Program-made: the position numbers and the translations under genes | The notes under the pieces: generated by a model | What the model saw: only the letters and a program-made list of their open reading frames with translations | Database searches by the model: none | What the model was told of the DNA's origin: nothing | Source of the DNA: Maratus speciosus | Taxonomy: Eukaryota; Arthropoda; Arachnida; Araneae; Salticidae | DNA: 64,000 nucleotides | Direction: 5' to 3' | NCBI GenBank assembly: GCA_963932465.1 | Contig: OZ010800.1 | Location: 37,562,352-37,626,351, forward strand | Shown here: piece after piece, positions 26,455 through 39,810 of the stretch | Numbering within the stretch: position 1 is the first letter of the stretch | Layout of the letters: each line of letters begins with the position of its first letter

Positions 26455-27124
26455 AAAATAAAAGATAATGCTAAAGCAAATATTTTAATAGAGTAATTTT
26501 TTTTAAAGGTAAAAAAAAAAAAAAAATCCCAATAACAAAAGAAAATTTTTAAATTTTTTATGCAATTTTTGACTTTTTTTTTTTTTTTTTTTTTAATTTT
26601 GCGGCGATTTTCCATATGTTTAAAAGGAATCCGGTTTTTTTTTTTTTTTTTTATAAAATTTATTTGGAGTTCGGGCAGAGATTTTCGGATTTTTCTCGAA
26701 TTTTTCATGTGATTTTTAGAATTTTGTGATTTGTAAAAGGAACTCGGTTACCAACTTTTAGCCGAATATAATAAATTTTCTCCTCTGCGAGTTTTGAACT
26801 TTTTTTTCCAAATTCATGGCGATTTGTCTGCATTTGTGAAAGAAATCTGGTTTTAATCTTTTAGTCTAATATTGTAAATGCTGTCCTCTTTTTTTTTTCT
26901 TTCATTAAAGTTTATTCTGAATTTCTCGCGATTCTTTTATGCAATTTTTACTTTGTTCTAAATCTTCAATAGAAGAAAGTATTGTAATCGAAATTTTTTT
27001 CGACTTCCGGTTTTCGACGGATTTACATGTTTTAGGGGTCAGAGATCCCAAAAAACATGTTTATAGAAAATGTCTTTCTGTCCGTGCGTCGCGTCCGTGT
27101 GTCCGTCTGTCCGTGTGTCTGTCG

Positions 27125-28440
27125 CCATTGTACCATCAAAAAGTGTATGAAGTTATGCATAGAATTAAACCAAATTTTTATGTTAAGATTTTGGCTATGG
27201 CAAGCAGATTCTACTTGAATTTGGAAAAAATTCGCCGGTAGGGGGCGCTGTAATAGCGATTTTTGTGCGATTTTGAATATTGTACCACCCAAAAGTATAT
27301 GAAGTTATGCATAGAACTGAACCAAATTTTTATTTTAAGTTTTTGGATATGGCAGGTAGGTCCTCCCTGAATTTGGAAAAAATTCGCCGGTAGGGGACAC
27401 TGTAACAGCGATTTTGAATATTGTACCATCCAAAAGTATATGAAGTTATGCATAGAATTGAACCAAATTTTTATTTTAAGTTTTTGGTTATGGCAGGTAG
27501 GTCCTCCCCGAATTTGGAAAAAAATCGCCGGTAGGGGGCGCTTTAACAGCGATTTTCTTGCGATTTTGAATATTGTACCATCCAAAAGTATATGAATTTA
27601 TGCATAGAATTGAACCAAATTTTTATTTTAAGTTTTTGGATATGGCAGGTAGGTCTTCCCTGAATTTGGAAAAAATTCGCCGGTAGGGGGCGCTGTCACA
27701 GCGATTTTGAATATTGTACTATCCAAAAGTGTATGAAGTTATGCATAGAATTGAACCAAATTTTTATTTTAAGTTTTTGGCTTTGGCAGGCAGATCCTCC
27801 CTCAATTTGGAAAACATTCGCCGGTAGGAGCGCTGTAACAGCGATTTTGAATATTGTACCATCCAAAAGTGTTTGAAGTTATGCATGGAATTGAACCAAA
27901 TTTTATTTTAAGTTTATGGCTATGACAAGCAGCACCTCCCTGAATTTGGAAAAAATTTGCCACTAGGGGCGCTGTAATAGCGATTTTGCATATTGTACCA
28001 TCGAAAAGTGTATGAAGTTATGCATAGAATTGAACCAAATTTTTATTTTAAGTTCTTGGCTATGGCAAGCAGGTCCTTCCTTAATTTGGAAAAAAAATTG
28101 CGGGTAGGGGGCGCTGTAATAGCGATTTTTGTGCCATTTTGAATATTATGCCATCGAAAAGTGTATGAAGTTATGCAGAGAATTGAGCCAAATTTTTGCG
28201 TTTCTTTTTGTTCATGGCATGAAAGTCCTTCCTGAATTTGGAAAAATTCCGTTGGAAGGGTGCGCTATAATTACGATGTCTGTACCATTTTCTTTATTAT
28301 ACAATCGAAAATTGTATAAAATTATGCATACAAATTGAACCAAATTTTTTGTGCATGTTTTTGGCTTTGGCCAACAGGTCCTCCTTGAATTTGGAAATAT
28401 CGCGCGGTAATGGGGCTCTGTGATGGCGATTTTTGTATAC
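27125..28440 (+). repeat. Subrepeat array of unit 6, 9 copies
   Basis: S-type order. The core at 27,960-27,974 has the shortened G run. Confidence 0.92.
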
Positions 28441-31219
28441 TTTTCTAGATTTTTCGTAGTTCTATTGTCCATCGGCGGCTCGTGCAAAGGCGGGAACTCA
28501 CTTCCTGCTAAGCCGGCTATTCACAAACATCTGATAACAACAGAATAAGGAAAAACTATTAATTTTAACAAATATCATGATATAGATTAACTCGTTTTTA
28601 GTTTATTTAATTGACTGAAGCAGAAATTTAAGATGAAAATCAAAGTTGGTATAGTAATGAACTAATAATATTGAAGTATTAATATGCGTAACTAGTTTTT
28701 GAAATATTAAGATGTATAAGATAGAAGAAAGTTTTGGGATTGGCACATCCAACTAGTTTTTGAGATTTTCGCGTTCTGCAGAAGTTTCTTGACTTTCGTA
28801 AAAGGAATTAGGTTTTGAAATTTTAGCTTAATATAGTAAATTTTATCCTTTGCGATTTTAGTGGTTTTTTCTTTTTTTTGCGATTTTCCAGAATAATAAT
28901 CGCCAGTTATCAAAACGACAAGATTTTGAAGAATTATGAATTTCAACGTCCGGATTTGAGACTCTGTACTGCATTGTTAAATCTGTATATGTGTTCACCG
29001 AGAGTTATTATAACACGTTGATACAGTGCATTCACTAGGTTTTTTTAAAAAAAGGCTGTTAAAATAATATAATAATTAAAATCATTCAAAGACAAAAAAT
29101 TCCAACGCAGAACAGCATACAGAATACTATTGAAACGAGCGAAGCGAGGCGAATCTGTCCGCCACATGACGTAATGCGCGAGCAGTTAAGAAATCTTTAC
29201 AGTTGGCGCATCGCACGAATGGTACCCCCCTGCTTGGCCTAAAATCTAAAATGGGTTAAAGAACGGGAAGGACCATACAGGTGCTTACCCGTTATTTCGA
29301 ACAAAAAAAGTGTGTAAAAAATTAACCTACTTAAAAGGCTTTTTAAGGATTTAAGCAACCTTCGTTAAATTTTATTGGGGTGGGTAGGATTTTATGTAAA
29401 TACTAGCAGGTTATGCCCGCTACGCTGGTCTGTTTATCCAAGCGAACCTTGAATCAAATAAAATGCATCAGTGAATTTGACATTGTGATTTAAAGCAATA
29501 TGGAATGTCCTTTCGCATTGCTGAAAAGATATGAACGCCATTGTGCTATTATATTTTCTAATGTGAAGACATTTAGTAAAGAATGATAGTACAATATGCT
29601 ATATAATAAAACAACCCCTGAAAAATTATTGGGCTAATAATGCAAACAAACGGACAAAATCCATCCAGTAAAACTTTTTTAAAAGGCTGATCTTTCATAT
29701 TGGGGTCCATCTGATTAGAGAACTTTCCCCATAATTCTATAACTAAGCAACGTAGAATAATACGCAATAAATTCAAACCTCCCCAAATATTGTCTAATCA
29801 ACAAAGCAAGTATTCTCAATATCCGCCATCTAGAACTTTTTGAAAAGTATAATCTTTCATAATCGGTTTCACATGATTATGGAACTTTCTGCCATTACTT
29901 TATGACTAAGCAACGATATGCAAAATACTAATATATGATACCGAATATGAAGTAAATATTTTTTTTAAAAAGCAGATCTTGGAAAGTAAATTGAACGAAA
30001 TCACTTTCCTTAAAATAATTTGTTCAAACACCGATTGGAGTTAATTAAATATAAAATACATAATGGTTAAATAATATCGCGATACATTTGTTTACATTCA
30101 AATTCGCGAAAAAAATTAAATTTTTAATGCGTAAAAGTTCAAATGAAAACTTTTAAACAATTGTAAAATAAAATGAATGATGAATTATATGAATATGACG
30201 ACACAGCAGTAATAATAAAAAGACTAGAATTATCAAAGAGAATAAATTAAACAAAATTCACGCAACTAAACTTTTAACAATAATCCATTGTCCGATTACT
30301 AGATGTAAGTTTTCAAAAGATTTTGAATGTCACTATGCTTATTCAGGATCAAAATCAATATGATTCAAATATCTGTAACAATATATATACACAGGGCTTA
30401 GTTTCTAGCAAAAAAAAAAAAAAAAAAAAAAAAAAGTACCGGAGCTCTAATATTCTGCCGTAATAACAACAAGGCGTAGAACCCCCCCCCCCCCCCCTCT
30501 CCCCCCACACACGCATATCTATATTTCATACACTATTTGCAAATTTTAAAGCAATTTCGTCTTTCTAAAAGGAAATTTTATATATTTGACACATCTTTAG
30601 GATTAATATATAATGAATTCTAATAAATGAACAGAGCAAAAACATTAAAATCAGGAGTGGGGAATTTTCAGAAAATCCTATTCGTTACGGACTTCTTTGT
30701 ATTGGTGCGTAGTATTTATAAACTCTGGTCTGTTCTGACTAATATTTAAATCTTTTCTAAAATTAAAGAAGTACTGGAGTACTCCTGTGATATTCGGAGC
30801 AAATTAAGCACCGCGCGGAGCTAGAAAGTTAATCAGAGAGAATATTTTAAAAACACGAACAAAAAGCAGCAAGTAAAAACGGCAGAAACAGTTTCGACTA
30901 ATTCTGACATTCCTCATCGCCGCGCCGTTCTGAAACCATTATTTAAAAAAAAAATCCCTACACAGGACACACTATGTCGCATACGTAAGCGCTTTGGTAG
31001 GAAAGAACGCAAAAGATTTAAGATGGGGGGGAAAGAAACAAAAATTTAGGCTTTGATTTTTTAGAAACACTATTTCCGCTGAACTCCGGAGTGAGTGCCG
31101 GTGAATTCAGATCAATATTTAAATTTCCACTAAAAACAAAGAAGTAGCGGATCTGAGAATCAAACAGAATATATTAACGATAATATCCAACGCAAATTAA
31201 GCACTGCTTATAGGCTAAA

Positions 31220-31831
31220 ATACTTCAAACCTACATTAATTTTCATCTTAAATTTCTGCTTCATTTTATTAATCAGAGTAGCACGAACATAATATTTAAT
31301 AAAATAAATATTATCGTTATTCTGTTTGCGAATCACCGGGTTAGCTAGATACGAAGTACATGTCGCTACATCAGCAGCCGATGTACAACAGAACTATGAA
31401 AAATCGAGAAAATCGCACAAAAATCGTTTGTCACAGCGTCCCCCTTCCAGGGTTACACATCCATTTTCAACTGGGATCTGGCTTCAATAGTCAAAAATAT
31501 ACGTATGAAGTTTGGTTCAAATCTATGCCTAACTTTGTATGCCTTCCGGTGAAACAATAATGAAAATGGCACAAAAATCGCTATTACAGCACCCCCTCCC
31601 GGCGGAATATCCCCAAATTTAACCTGGACTTGCTGGACATAATACAAAATACATAACTTCGTATACTTTCCGATGATATAATGAGACATGCATGTAAACG
31701 GACAGACAGATATTTTGTAAAAACATGTTTTTCGGGATCTCTGACCTTTAAAACATGTAAATTCGTCGAAAACTGGAAGTCGAACAAAAATTCGACTACA
31801 ATACTTTCTTCTGTTATAGATAAAAGAAAGT
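31220..31831 (-). repeat. Short inverted arm of unit 6 (L-associated)
   Basis: Carries the same L-associated substitutions as unit 4. Confidence 0.8.
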
Positions 31832-31884
31832 AAAAAAAAAGATAATGCTAAGCAAATATTTTAATAGAGTAATTTTTTTTTAAA

Positions 31885-31922
<38 letters not shown>

Positions 31923-32547
31923 ATAACAAAAGAAAATTTTTAAATTTTTTATGCAATTTTTGCCTTTTTTTTTTTTTTTTTTTTTAATTTTGCGGCGATT
32001 TTCCATATGTATAAAAGGAATGCGGCTTTTTTTTTTTTTTTTAGCCCACTATAGTATTAAATCTTGTCATTTTTTCAATAAAATTTATTTGGAGTTCGGG
32101 CAGAGATTTTCGGATTTTTCTCCAATTTTTTATGTGATTTTTAGAATTTTGTGATTTGTAAAAGGAACTCGGTTACCAACTTTTAGCCGAATATAATAAA
32201 TTTTCTTCTCTGCGAGTTTTGAACTTTTTTTTCCCACTTCATGGCGATTTGTCTGCATTTGTGAAAGAAATCTTGTTTTAATCTTTTAGTCTAATATTGT
32301 AAATGCTGTCCTCTTTTTTTTTCTTTCATTAAAGTTTATTCTGAATTTCTCGCGATTCTTTTATGCAATTTTTACTTTCTTCTAAATCTTCAATAGAAGA
32401 AAGTATTGTAATCGAAATTTTTTTCGACTTCCGGTTTTCGACGGATTTACATGTTTTAGGGGTCAGAGATCCCAAAAACATGTTTATAGAAGATGTCTTT
32501 CTGTCCGTGCGTTGCGTCCGTGTGTCCGTCTGTCCGTGTGTCTGTCG

Positions 32548-34428
32548 CCATTGTACCATCAAAAAGTGTATGAAGTTACGCATAGAATTGAACCAAATTT
32601 TTACTTTAAGTTTTTGGATATGGCAGGTAGGACCTCCCTGAATTTGGAAAAATCTCGCCGGTAGGGGACGCTGTAACAGCGATTTTGAATATTGTACCAT
32701 CCAAAAGTATATGAAGTTATGCATAGAATTGAACCAAGTTTTTATTTTAAGTTTTTGGATATGGCAGGTAGGTCTTCCCTGAATTTGGAAAAAAATCGCC
32801 GGTAGGGGGCGCTGTCACAGCGATTTTGAATATTGTACTATCCAAAAGTGTATGAAGTTATGCATAGAATTGAACCAAATTTTTATTTTAAGTTTTTCGC
32901 TTTGGCAGGCAGATCCTCCCTCAATTTGGAAAATACTCGCCGGTAGGGGGCGCTGTAACAGCGATTTTGAATGTTGTACCATCCAAAAGTGTATGAAGTT
33001 ATGCATGGAATTGAACCAAATTTTTATTTTAAGTTTATGGCTATGAGAGCAGCACCTCCCTGAATTTGGAAAAAATTTACCACTAGGGGGCGCTGTAATA
33101 GCGATTTTGCATATTGTACCATCGAAAAGTGTATGAAGTTATGCAAAGAATTGAACCAAATTTTTATTTTAAGTTCTTGGCTATGGCAAGCAGGTCCTTC
33201 CTTAATTTGGAAAAAATTCGCCGGTAGGGGTCGCTGTAATAGCGATTTTTGTGCGATTTTGAATATTGTACCACCCAAAAGTATATGAAGTTATGCATAG
33301 AACTGAACCAAATTTTTATTTTAAGTTTTTGGATATGGCAGGTAGGTCCTCCCTGAATTTGGAAAAAATTCGCCGGTAGGGGACACTGTAACAGCGATTT
33401 TGAATATTGTACCATCCAAAAGTATATGAAGTTATGCATAGAATTGAACCAAATTTTTATTTTAAGTTTTTGGTTATGGCAGGTAGGTCCTCCCCGAATT
33501 TGGAAAAAAATCGCCGGTAGGGGGCGCTTTAACAGCGATTTTCTTGCGATTTTGAATATTGTACCATCCAAAAGTATATGAATTTATGCATAGAATTGAA
33601 CCAAATTTTTATTTTAAGTTTTTGGATATGGCAGGTAGGTCTTCCCTGAATTTGGAAAAAATTCGCCGGTAGGGGGCGCTGTCACAGCGATTTTGAATAT
33701 TGTACTATCCAAAAGTGTATGAAGTTATGCATAGAATTGAACCAAATTTTTATTTTAAGTTTTTGGCTTTGGCAGGCAGATCCTCCCTCAATTTGGAAAA
33801 CATTCGCCGGTAGGAGCGCTGTAACAGCGATTTTGAATATTGTACCATCCAAAAGTGTTTGAAGTTATGCATGGAATTGAACCAAATTTTTATTTTAAGT
33901 TTATGGCTATGACAAGCAGCACCTCCCTGAATTTGGAAAAAATTTGCCACTAGGGGGCGCTGTAATAGCGATTTTGCATATTGTACCATCGAAAAGTGTA
34001 TGAAGTTATGCATAGAATTGAACCAAATTTTTATTTTAAGTTCTTGGCTATGGCAAGCAGGTCCTTCCTTAATTTGGAAAAAAAATTGCGGGTAGGGGGC
34101 GCTGTAATAGCGATTTTTGTGCCATTTTGAATATTATGCCATCGAAAAGTGTATGAAGTTATGCAGAGAATTGAGCCAAATTTTTGCGTTTCTTTTTGTT
34201 CATGGCATGAAAGTCCTTCCTGAATTTGGAAAAATTCCGTTGGAAGGGTGCGCTATAATTACGATGTCTGTACCATTTTCTTTATTATACAATCGAAAAT
34301 TGTATAAAATTATGCATACAAATTGAACCAAATTTTTTGTGCATGTTTTTGGCTTTGGCCAACAGGTCCTCCTTGAATTTGGAAATATCGCGCGGTAATG
34401 GGGCTCTGTGATGGCGATTTTTGTATAC
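32548..34428 (+). repeat. Subrepeat array of unit 7, 13 copies (L/S chimera)
   Basis: Same 4+9 composition as unit 5, with the junction near 33,210. Length differs from unit 5 by one base. Perfect CTCF-like cores occur twice, at 33,080-33,095 and 33,947-33,962. Confidence 0.9.
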
Positions 34429-37207
34429 TTTTCTAGATTTTTCGTAGTTCTATTGTCCATCGGCGGCTCGTGCAAAGGCGGGAACTCACTTCCTGCTAAG
34501 CCGGCTATTCACAAACATCTGATAACAACAGAATAAGGAAAAACTATTAATTTTAACAAATATCATGATATAGATTAACTCGTTTTTAGTTTATTTAATT
34601 GACTGAAGCAGAAATTTAAGATGAAAATCAAAGTTGGTATAGTAATGAACTAATAATATTGAAGTATTAATATGTGTAACTAGTTTTTGAAATATTAAGA
34701 TGTATAAGATAGAAGAAAGTTTTGGGATTGGCACATCCAACTAGTTTTTGAGATTTTCGCGTTCTGCAGAAGTTTCTTGACTTTCGTAAAAGGAATTAGG
34801 TTTTGAAATTTTAGCTTAATATAGTAAATTTTATCCTTTGCGATTTTAGTGGTTTTTTCTTTTTTTTGCGATTTTCCAGAATAATAATCGCCAGTTATCA
34901 AAACGACAAGATTTTGAAGAATTATGAATTTCAACGTCCGGATTTGAGACTCTGTACTGCATTGTTAAATCTGTATATGTGTTCACCGAGAGTTATTATA
35001 ACACGTTGATACAGTGCATTCACTAGGTTTTTTTTAAAAAAGGCTGTTAAAATAATATAATAATTAAAATCATTCAGAGACAAAAAATTCCAACGCAGAA
35101 CAGCATACAGAATACTATTGAAACGAGCGAAGCGAGGCGAATCTGTCCGCCACATGACGTAATGCGCGAGCAGTTAAGAAATCTTTACAGTTGGCGCATC
35201 CCACGAATGGTACCCCCATGCTTGGCCTAAAATCTAAAATGGGTTAGAGAACGGGAAGGACCATACAGGTGCTTACCCGTTATTTCCAACAAAAAAAGTG
35301 TGTAAAAAATTAACCTACTTAAAAGGCTTTTTAAGGATTTAAGCAACCTTCGTTAAATTTTATTGGGGTGGGTTGAATTTTATGTAAATACTAGCAGGTT
35401 ATGCCCGCTACGTTGGTCTGTTTATCCAAGCGAACCTTGAATTAAATAAAATGCATCAGTGAATTTGACATTGTGATTTAAAGCAATATGGAATGTCCTT
35501 TCGCATTGCTGAAAAGATATGAACGCCATTGTGCTATTATATTTTCTAATGTGTTGACATTTAGTAAAGAATGATAGTACAATATGCTACATATTAAAAC
35601 AACCCCTGAAAAATTATTGGGCTAATAATGCAAACAAACGGACAAAATCCATCCAGTAAAACTTTTTTAAAAGGCTGATCTTTCATATTGGGGTCCATCT
35701 GATTAGAGAACTTTCCCCATAATTCTATAACTAAGCAACGTAGAATAATACGCAATAAATTCAAACCTCCCCAAATATTGTCTAATCAACAAAGCAAGTA
35801 TTATCAATATCCGCCATCTAGAACTTTTTGAAAAGTATAATCTTTCATAATCGGTTTCACATGATTATGGAACTTTCTGCCATTACTTTATGACTAAGCA
35901 ACGATATGCAAAATACTAATATATGATACCGAATATGAAGTAAATATTTTTTTTAAAAAGCAGATCTTGTAAAGTAAATTGAACGAAATCACTTTCCTTA
36001 AAATAATTTGTTCAAACACCGATTGGAGTTAATTAAATATAAAATACATAATGGTTAAATAATATCGCGATACATTTGTTTACATTCAAATTCGCGAAAA
36101 AAATTAAATTTTTAATGCGTAAAAGTTCAAATGAAAACTTTTAAACAATTGTAAAATAAAATGAATGATGAATTATATGAATATGACGACACAGCAGTAA
36201 TAATAAAAAGACTAGAATTATCAAAGAGAATAAATTAAACAAAATTCACGCATCTAAACTTTTAACAATAATTCATTGTCCGATTACTAGATGTAAGTTT
36301 TCAAAAGATTTTGAATGTCACTATGCTTATTCAGGATCAAAATCAATATGATTCAAATATCTGTAACAATATATATACACAGGGCTTAGTTTCTAGAAAA
36401 AAAAAAAAAAAAAAAAAAAGTACCGGAGCTCTAATATTCTGCGTAATAACAACAAAGCGTAGAACCCCCCCCCCCCCTCCCCACACACACGCATATTTAT
36501 ATTTCATACACTATTTGCAAATTTTAAAGCAATTTCGTCTTTCTAAAAGGAAATTTTATATATTTGACACATCTTTAGGATTAATATATAATGAATTCTA
36601 ATAAATGAACAGAGCAAAAACATTAAAAACAAGAGTGGGGAATTTTCAGAAAATCCTACTCGTTACGGACTTCTTTGTATTGGTGCGTAGTATTTATAAA
36701 CTCTGGTCTGTTCTGACTAATATTTAAATCTTCTCTAAAATTAAAGAAGTACTGGAGTACTCCTGTGATATTCAGAGCAAATTAAGCACCGCGCGGAGCT
36801 AGAAAGTTAATCAGAGAGAATATTTTAAAAACACGAACAAAAAGCAGCAAGTAAAAACGGCAGAAACAGTTGCGACTAATTCTGACATTCCTCATCGCCG
36901 CGCCGTTCTGAAACCATTAAAAAAAAAAAAAAAAAAAAAAAAAACCTACACAGTACACACTATGTCGCATACGTAAGCGCTTTGGTAGGAAAGAACGCAA
37001 AAGATTTAAGATGGGAGGGAAAGAAATAAAAATTTAGGCTTTGATTTTTTAGAAACACTATTTCCGCTGAACTCCGGAGTGAGTGCCGGTGAATTCAGAT
37101 CAATATTTAAATTTCCACTAAAAACAAAGAAGTAGCGGATCTGAGAATCAAACAGAATATATTAACGATAATATCCAACGCAAATTAAACACTGCTTATA
37201 GGCTAAA

Positions 37208-37819
37208 ATACTTCAAACCTACATTAATTTTCATCTTAAATTTGTGCTTCATTTTATTAATCAGAGTAACACGAACATAATATTTAATAAAATAAATATT
37301 ATCGTTATTCTGTTTGCGAATCACCGGGATAGCTAGATACGAAGTACATGTCGCTACATCAGCAGCCGATGTACAGCAGAACTATGAAAAATCGAGAAAA
37401 TCGCACAAAAATCGTTTGTCACAGCGTCCCCCTTCCAGGGTTACACATCCATTTTCAACTGGGATCTGGCTTCAATAGTCAAAAATATACGTATGAAGTT
37501 TGGTTCAAATCTATGCCTAACTTTGTATGCCTTCCGGTGAAACAATAATGAAAATGGCACAAAAATCGCTATTACAGCACCCCCTCCCGGCGGAATATCC
37601 CCAAATTTAACCTGGACTTGCTGGACATAATAAAAAATACATAACTTCGTATACTTTCCGATGATATAACAAGACATACCTGTAAACGGACAGACAGATA
37701 TTTTGTAAAAACATGTTTTTCGGGATCTCTGACCTTTAAAACATGTAAATTCGTCGAAAACTGGAAGTCGAACAAAAATTCGACTACAATACTTTCTTCT
37801 GTTATAGATAAAAGAAAGT
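37208..37819 (-). repeat. Short inverted arm of unit 7
   Basis: S-associated arm, with private substitutions around 37,669-37,680 (ATAACAAGACATACCTG). Confidence 0.8.
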
Positions 37820-37938
37820 AAAAAAAAAGATAATGCTAAAGCAAATATTTTAATAGAGTAATTTTTTTTAAAGGTAAAAAAAAAAAAAAAATCCCAATAA
37901 CAAAAGAAAATTTTTAAATTTTTTATGCAATTTTTGAC

Positions 37939-37969
<31 letters not shown>

Positions 37970-38494
37970 TGCGGCGATTTTCCATATGTTTAAAAGGAAT
38001 CCGGTTTTTTTTTTTTTTTTTTATAAAATTTATTTGGAGTTCGGGCAGAGATTTTCGGATTTTTCTCGAATTTTTCATGTGATTTTTAGAATTTTGTGAT
38101 TTGTAAAAGGAACTCGGTTACCAACTTTTAGCCGAATATAATAAATTTTCTCCTCTGCGAGTTTTGAACTTTTTTTTCCAAATTCATGGCGATTTGTCTG
38201 CATTTGTGAAAGAAATCTGGTTTTAATCTTTTAGTCTAATATTGTAAATGCTGTCCTCTTTTTTTTTTCTTTCATTAAAGTTTATTCTGAATTTCTCGCG
38301 ATTCTTTTATGCAATTTTTACTTTGTTCTAAATCTTCAATAGAAGAAAGTATTGTAATCGAAATTTTTTTCGACTTCCGGTTTTCGACGGATTTACATGT
38401 TTTAGGGGTCAGAGATCCCAAAAAACATGTTTATAGAAAATGTCTTTCTGTCCGTGCGTCGCGTCCGTGTGTCCGTCTGTCCGTGTGTCTGTCG

Positions 38495-39810
38495 CCATTG
38501 TACCATCAAAAAGTGTATGAAGTTATGCATAGAATTGAACCAAATTTTTATGTTAAGATTTTGGCTATGGCAAGCAGATTCTCCTTGAATTTGGAAAAAA
38601 TTCGCCGGTAGGGGGCGCTGTAATAGCGATTTTTGTGCGATTTTGAATATTGTACCACCCAAAAGTATATGAAGTTATGCATAGAACTGAACCAAATTTT
38701 TATTTTAAGTTTTTGGATATGGCAGGTAGGTCCTCCCTGAATTTGGAAAAAATTCGCCGGTAGGGGACACTGTAACAGCGATTTTGAATATTGTACCATC
38801 CAAAAGTATATGAAGTTATGCATAGAATTGAACCAAATTTTTATTTTAAGTTTTTGGTTATGGGAGGTAGGTCCTCCCCGAATTTGGAAAAAAATCGCCG
38901 GTAGGGGGCGCTTTAACAGCGATTTTCTTGCGATTTTGAATATTGTACCATCCAAAAGTATATGAATTTATGCATAGAATTGAACCAAATTTTTATTTTA
39001 AGTTTTTGGATATGGCAGGTAGGTCTTCCCTGAATTTGGAAAAAATTCGCCGGTAGGGGGCGCTGTCACAGCGATTTTGAATATTGTACTATCCAAAAGT
39101 GTATGAAGTTATGCATAGAATTGAACCAAATTTTTATTTTAAGTTTTTGGCTTTGGCAGGCAGAACCTCCCTCAATTTGGAAAACATTCGCCGGTAGGAG
39201 CGCTGTAACAGCGATTTTGAATATTGTACCATCCAAAAGTGTTTGAAGTTATGCATGGAATTGAACCAAATTTTTATTTTAAGTTTATGGCTATGACAAG
39301 CAGCACCTCCCTGAATTTGGAAAAAATTTGCCATTAGGGGCGCTGTAATAGCGATTTTGCATATTGTACCATCGAAAAGTGTATGAAGTTATGCATAGAA
39401 TTGAACCAAATTTTTATTTTAAGTTCTTGGCTATGGCAAGCAGGTCCTTCCTTAATTTGGAAAAAAATTGCGGGTAGGGGGCGCTGTAATAGCGATTTTT
39501 GTGCCATTTTGAATATTATGCCATCGAAAAGTGTATGAAGTTATGCAGAGAATTGAGCCAAATTTTTGCGTTTCTTTTTGTTCATGGCATGAAAGTCCTT
39601 CCTGAATTTGGAAAAATTCCGTTGGAAGGGTGCGCTATAATTACGATGTCTGTACCATTTTCTTTATTATACAATCGAAAATTGTATAAAATTATGCATA
39701 CAAATTGAACCAAATTTTTTGTGCATGTTTTTGGCTTTGGCCAACAGGTCCTCCTTGAATTTGGAAATATCGCGCGGTAATGGGGCTCTGTGATGGCGAT
39801 TTTTGTATAC
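38495..39810 (+). repeat. Subrepeat array of unit 8, 9 copies
   Basis: S-type order. The sixth core is altered to CCATTAGGGGCGCTG. Confidence 0.92.

Larger units (their letters stand above)
21144..27085. repeat. Unit 5 (13 subrepeats, spacer A, centre S)
   Basis: A long unit. The extra length of about 560 bp is four additional subrepeats. It shares CATTCAGAGACAAAA near 23,706 and TTAAACACTGC near 25,820 only with unit 7, so the two are sister copies. Confidence 0.92.
27086..32508. repeat. Unit 6 (9 subrepeats, spacer B, centre L)
   Basis: It shares TATGCGTAAC (near 28,684) with units 4 and 9, and CCTATTCGTTACGG (near 30,677) with unit 9. Its C-rich run (about 30,481-30,506) is the longest in the array. 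Confidence 0.92.
32509..38455. repeat. Unit 7 (13 subrepeats, spacer A, centre S)
   Basis: Sister of unit 5, 11.365 kb downstream of it in phase. It shares the chimeric 13-copy array, CATTCAGAGACAAAA (near 35,072) and TTAAACACTGC (near 37,186). Confidence 0.92.
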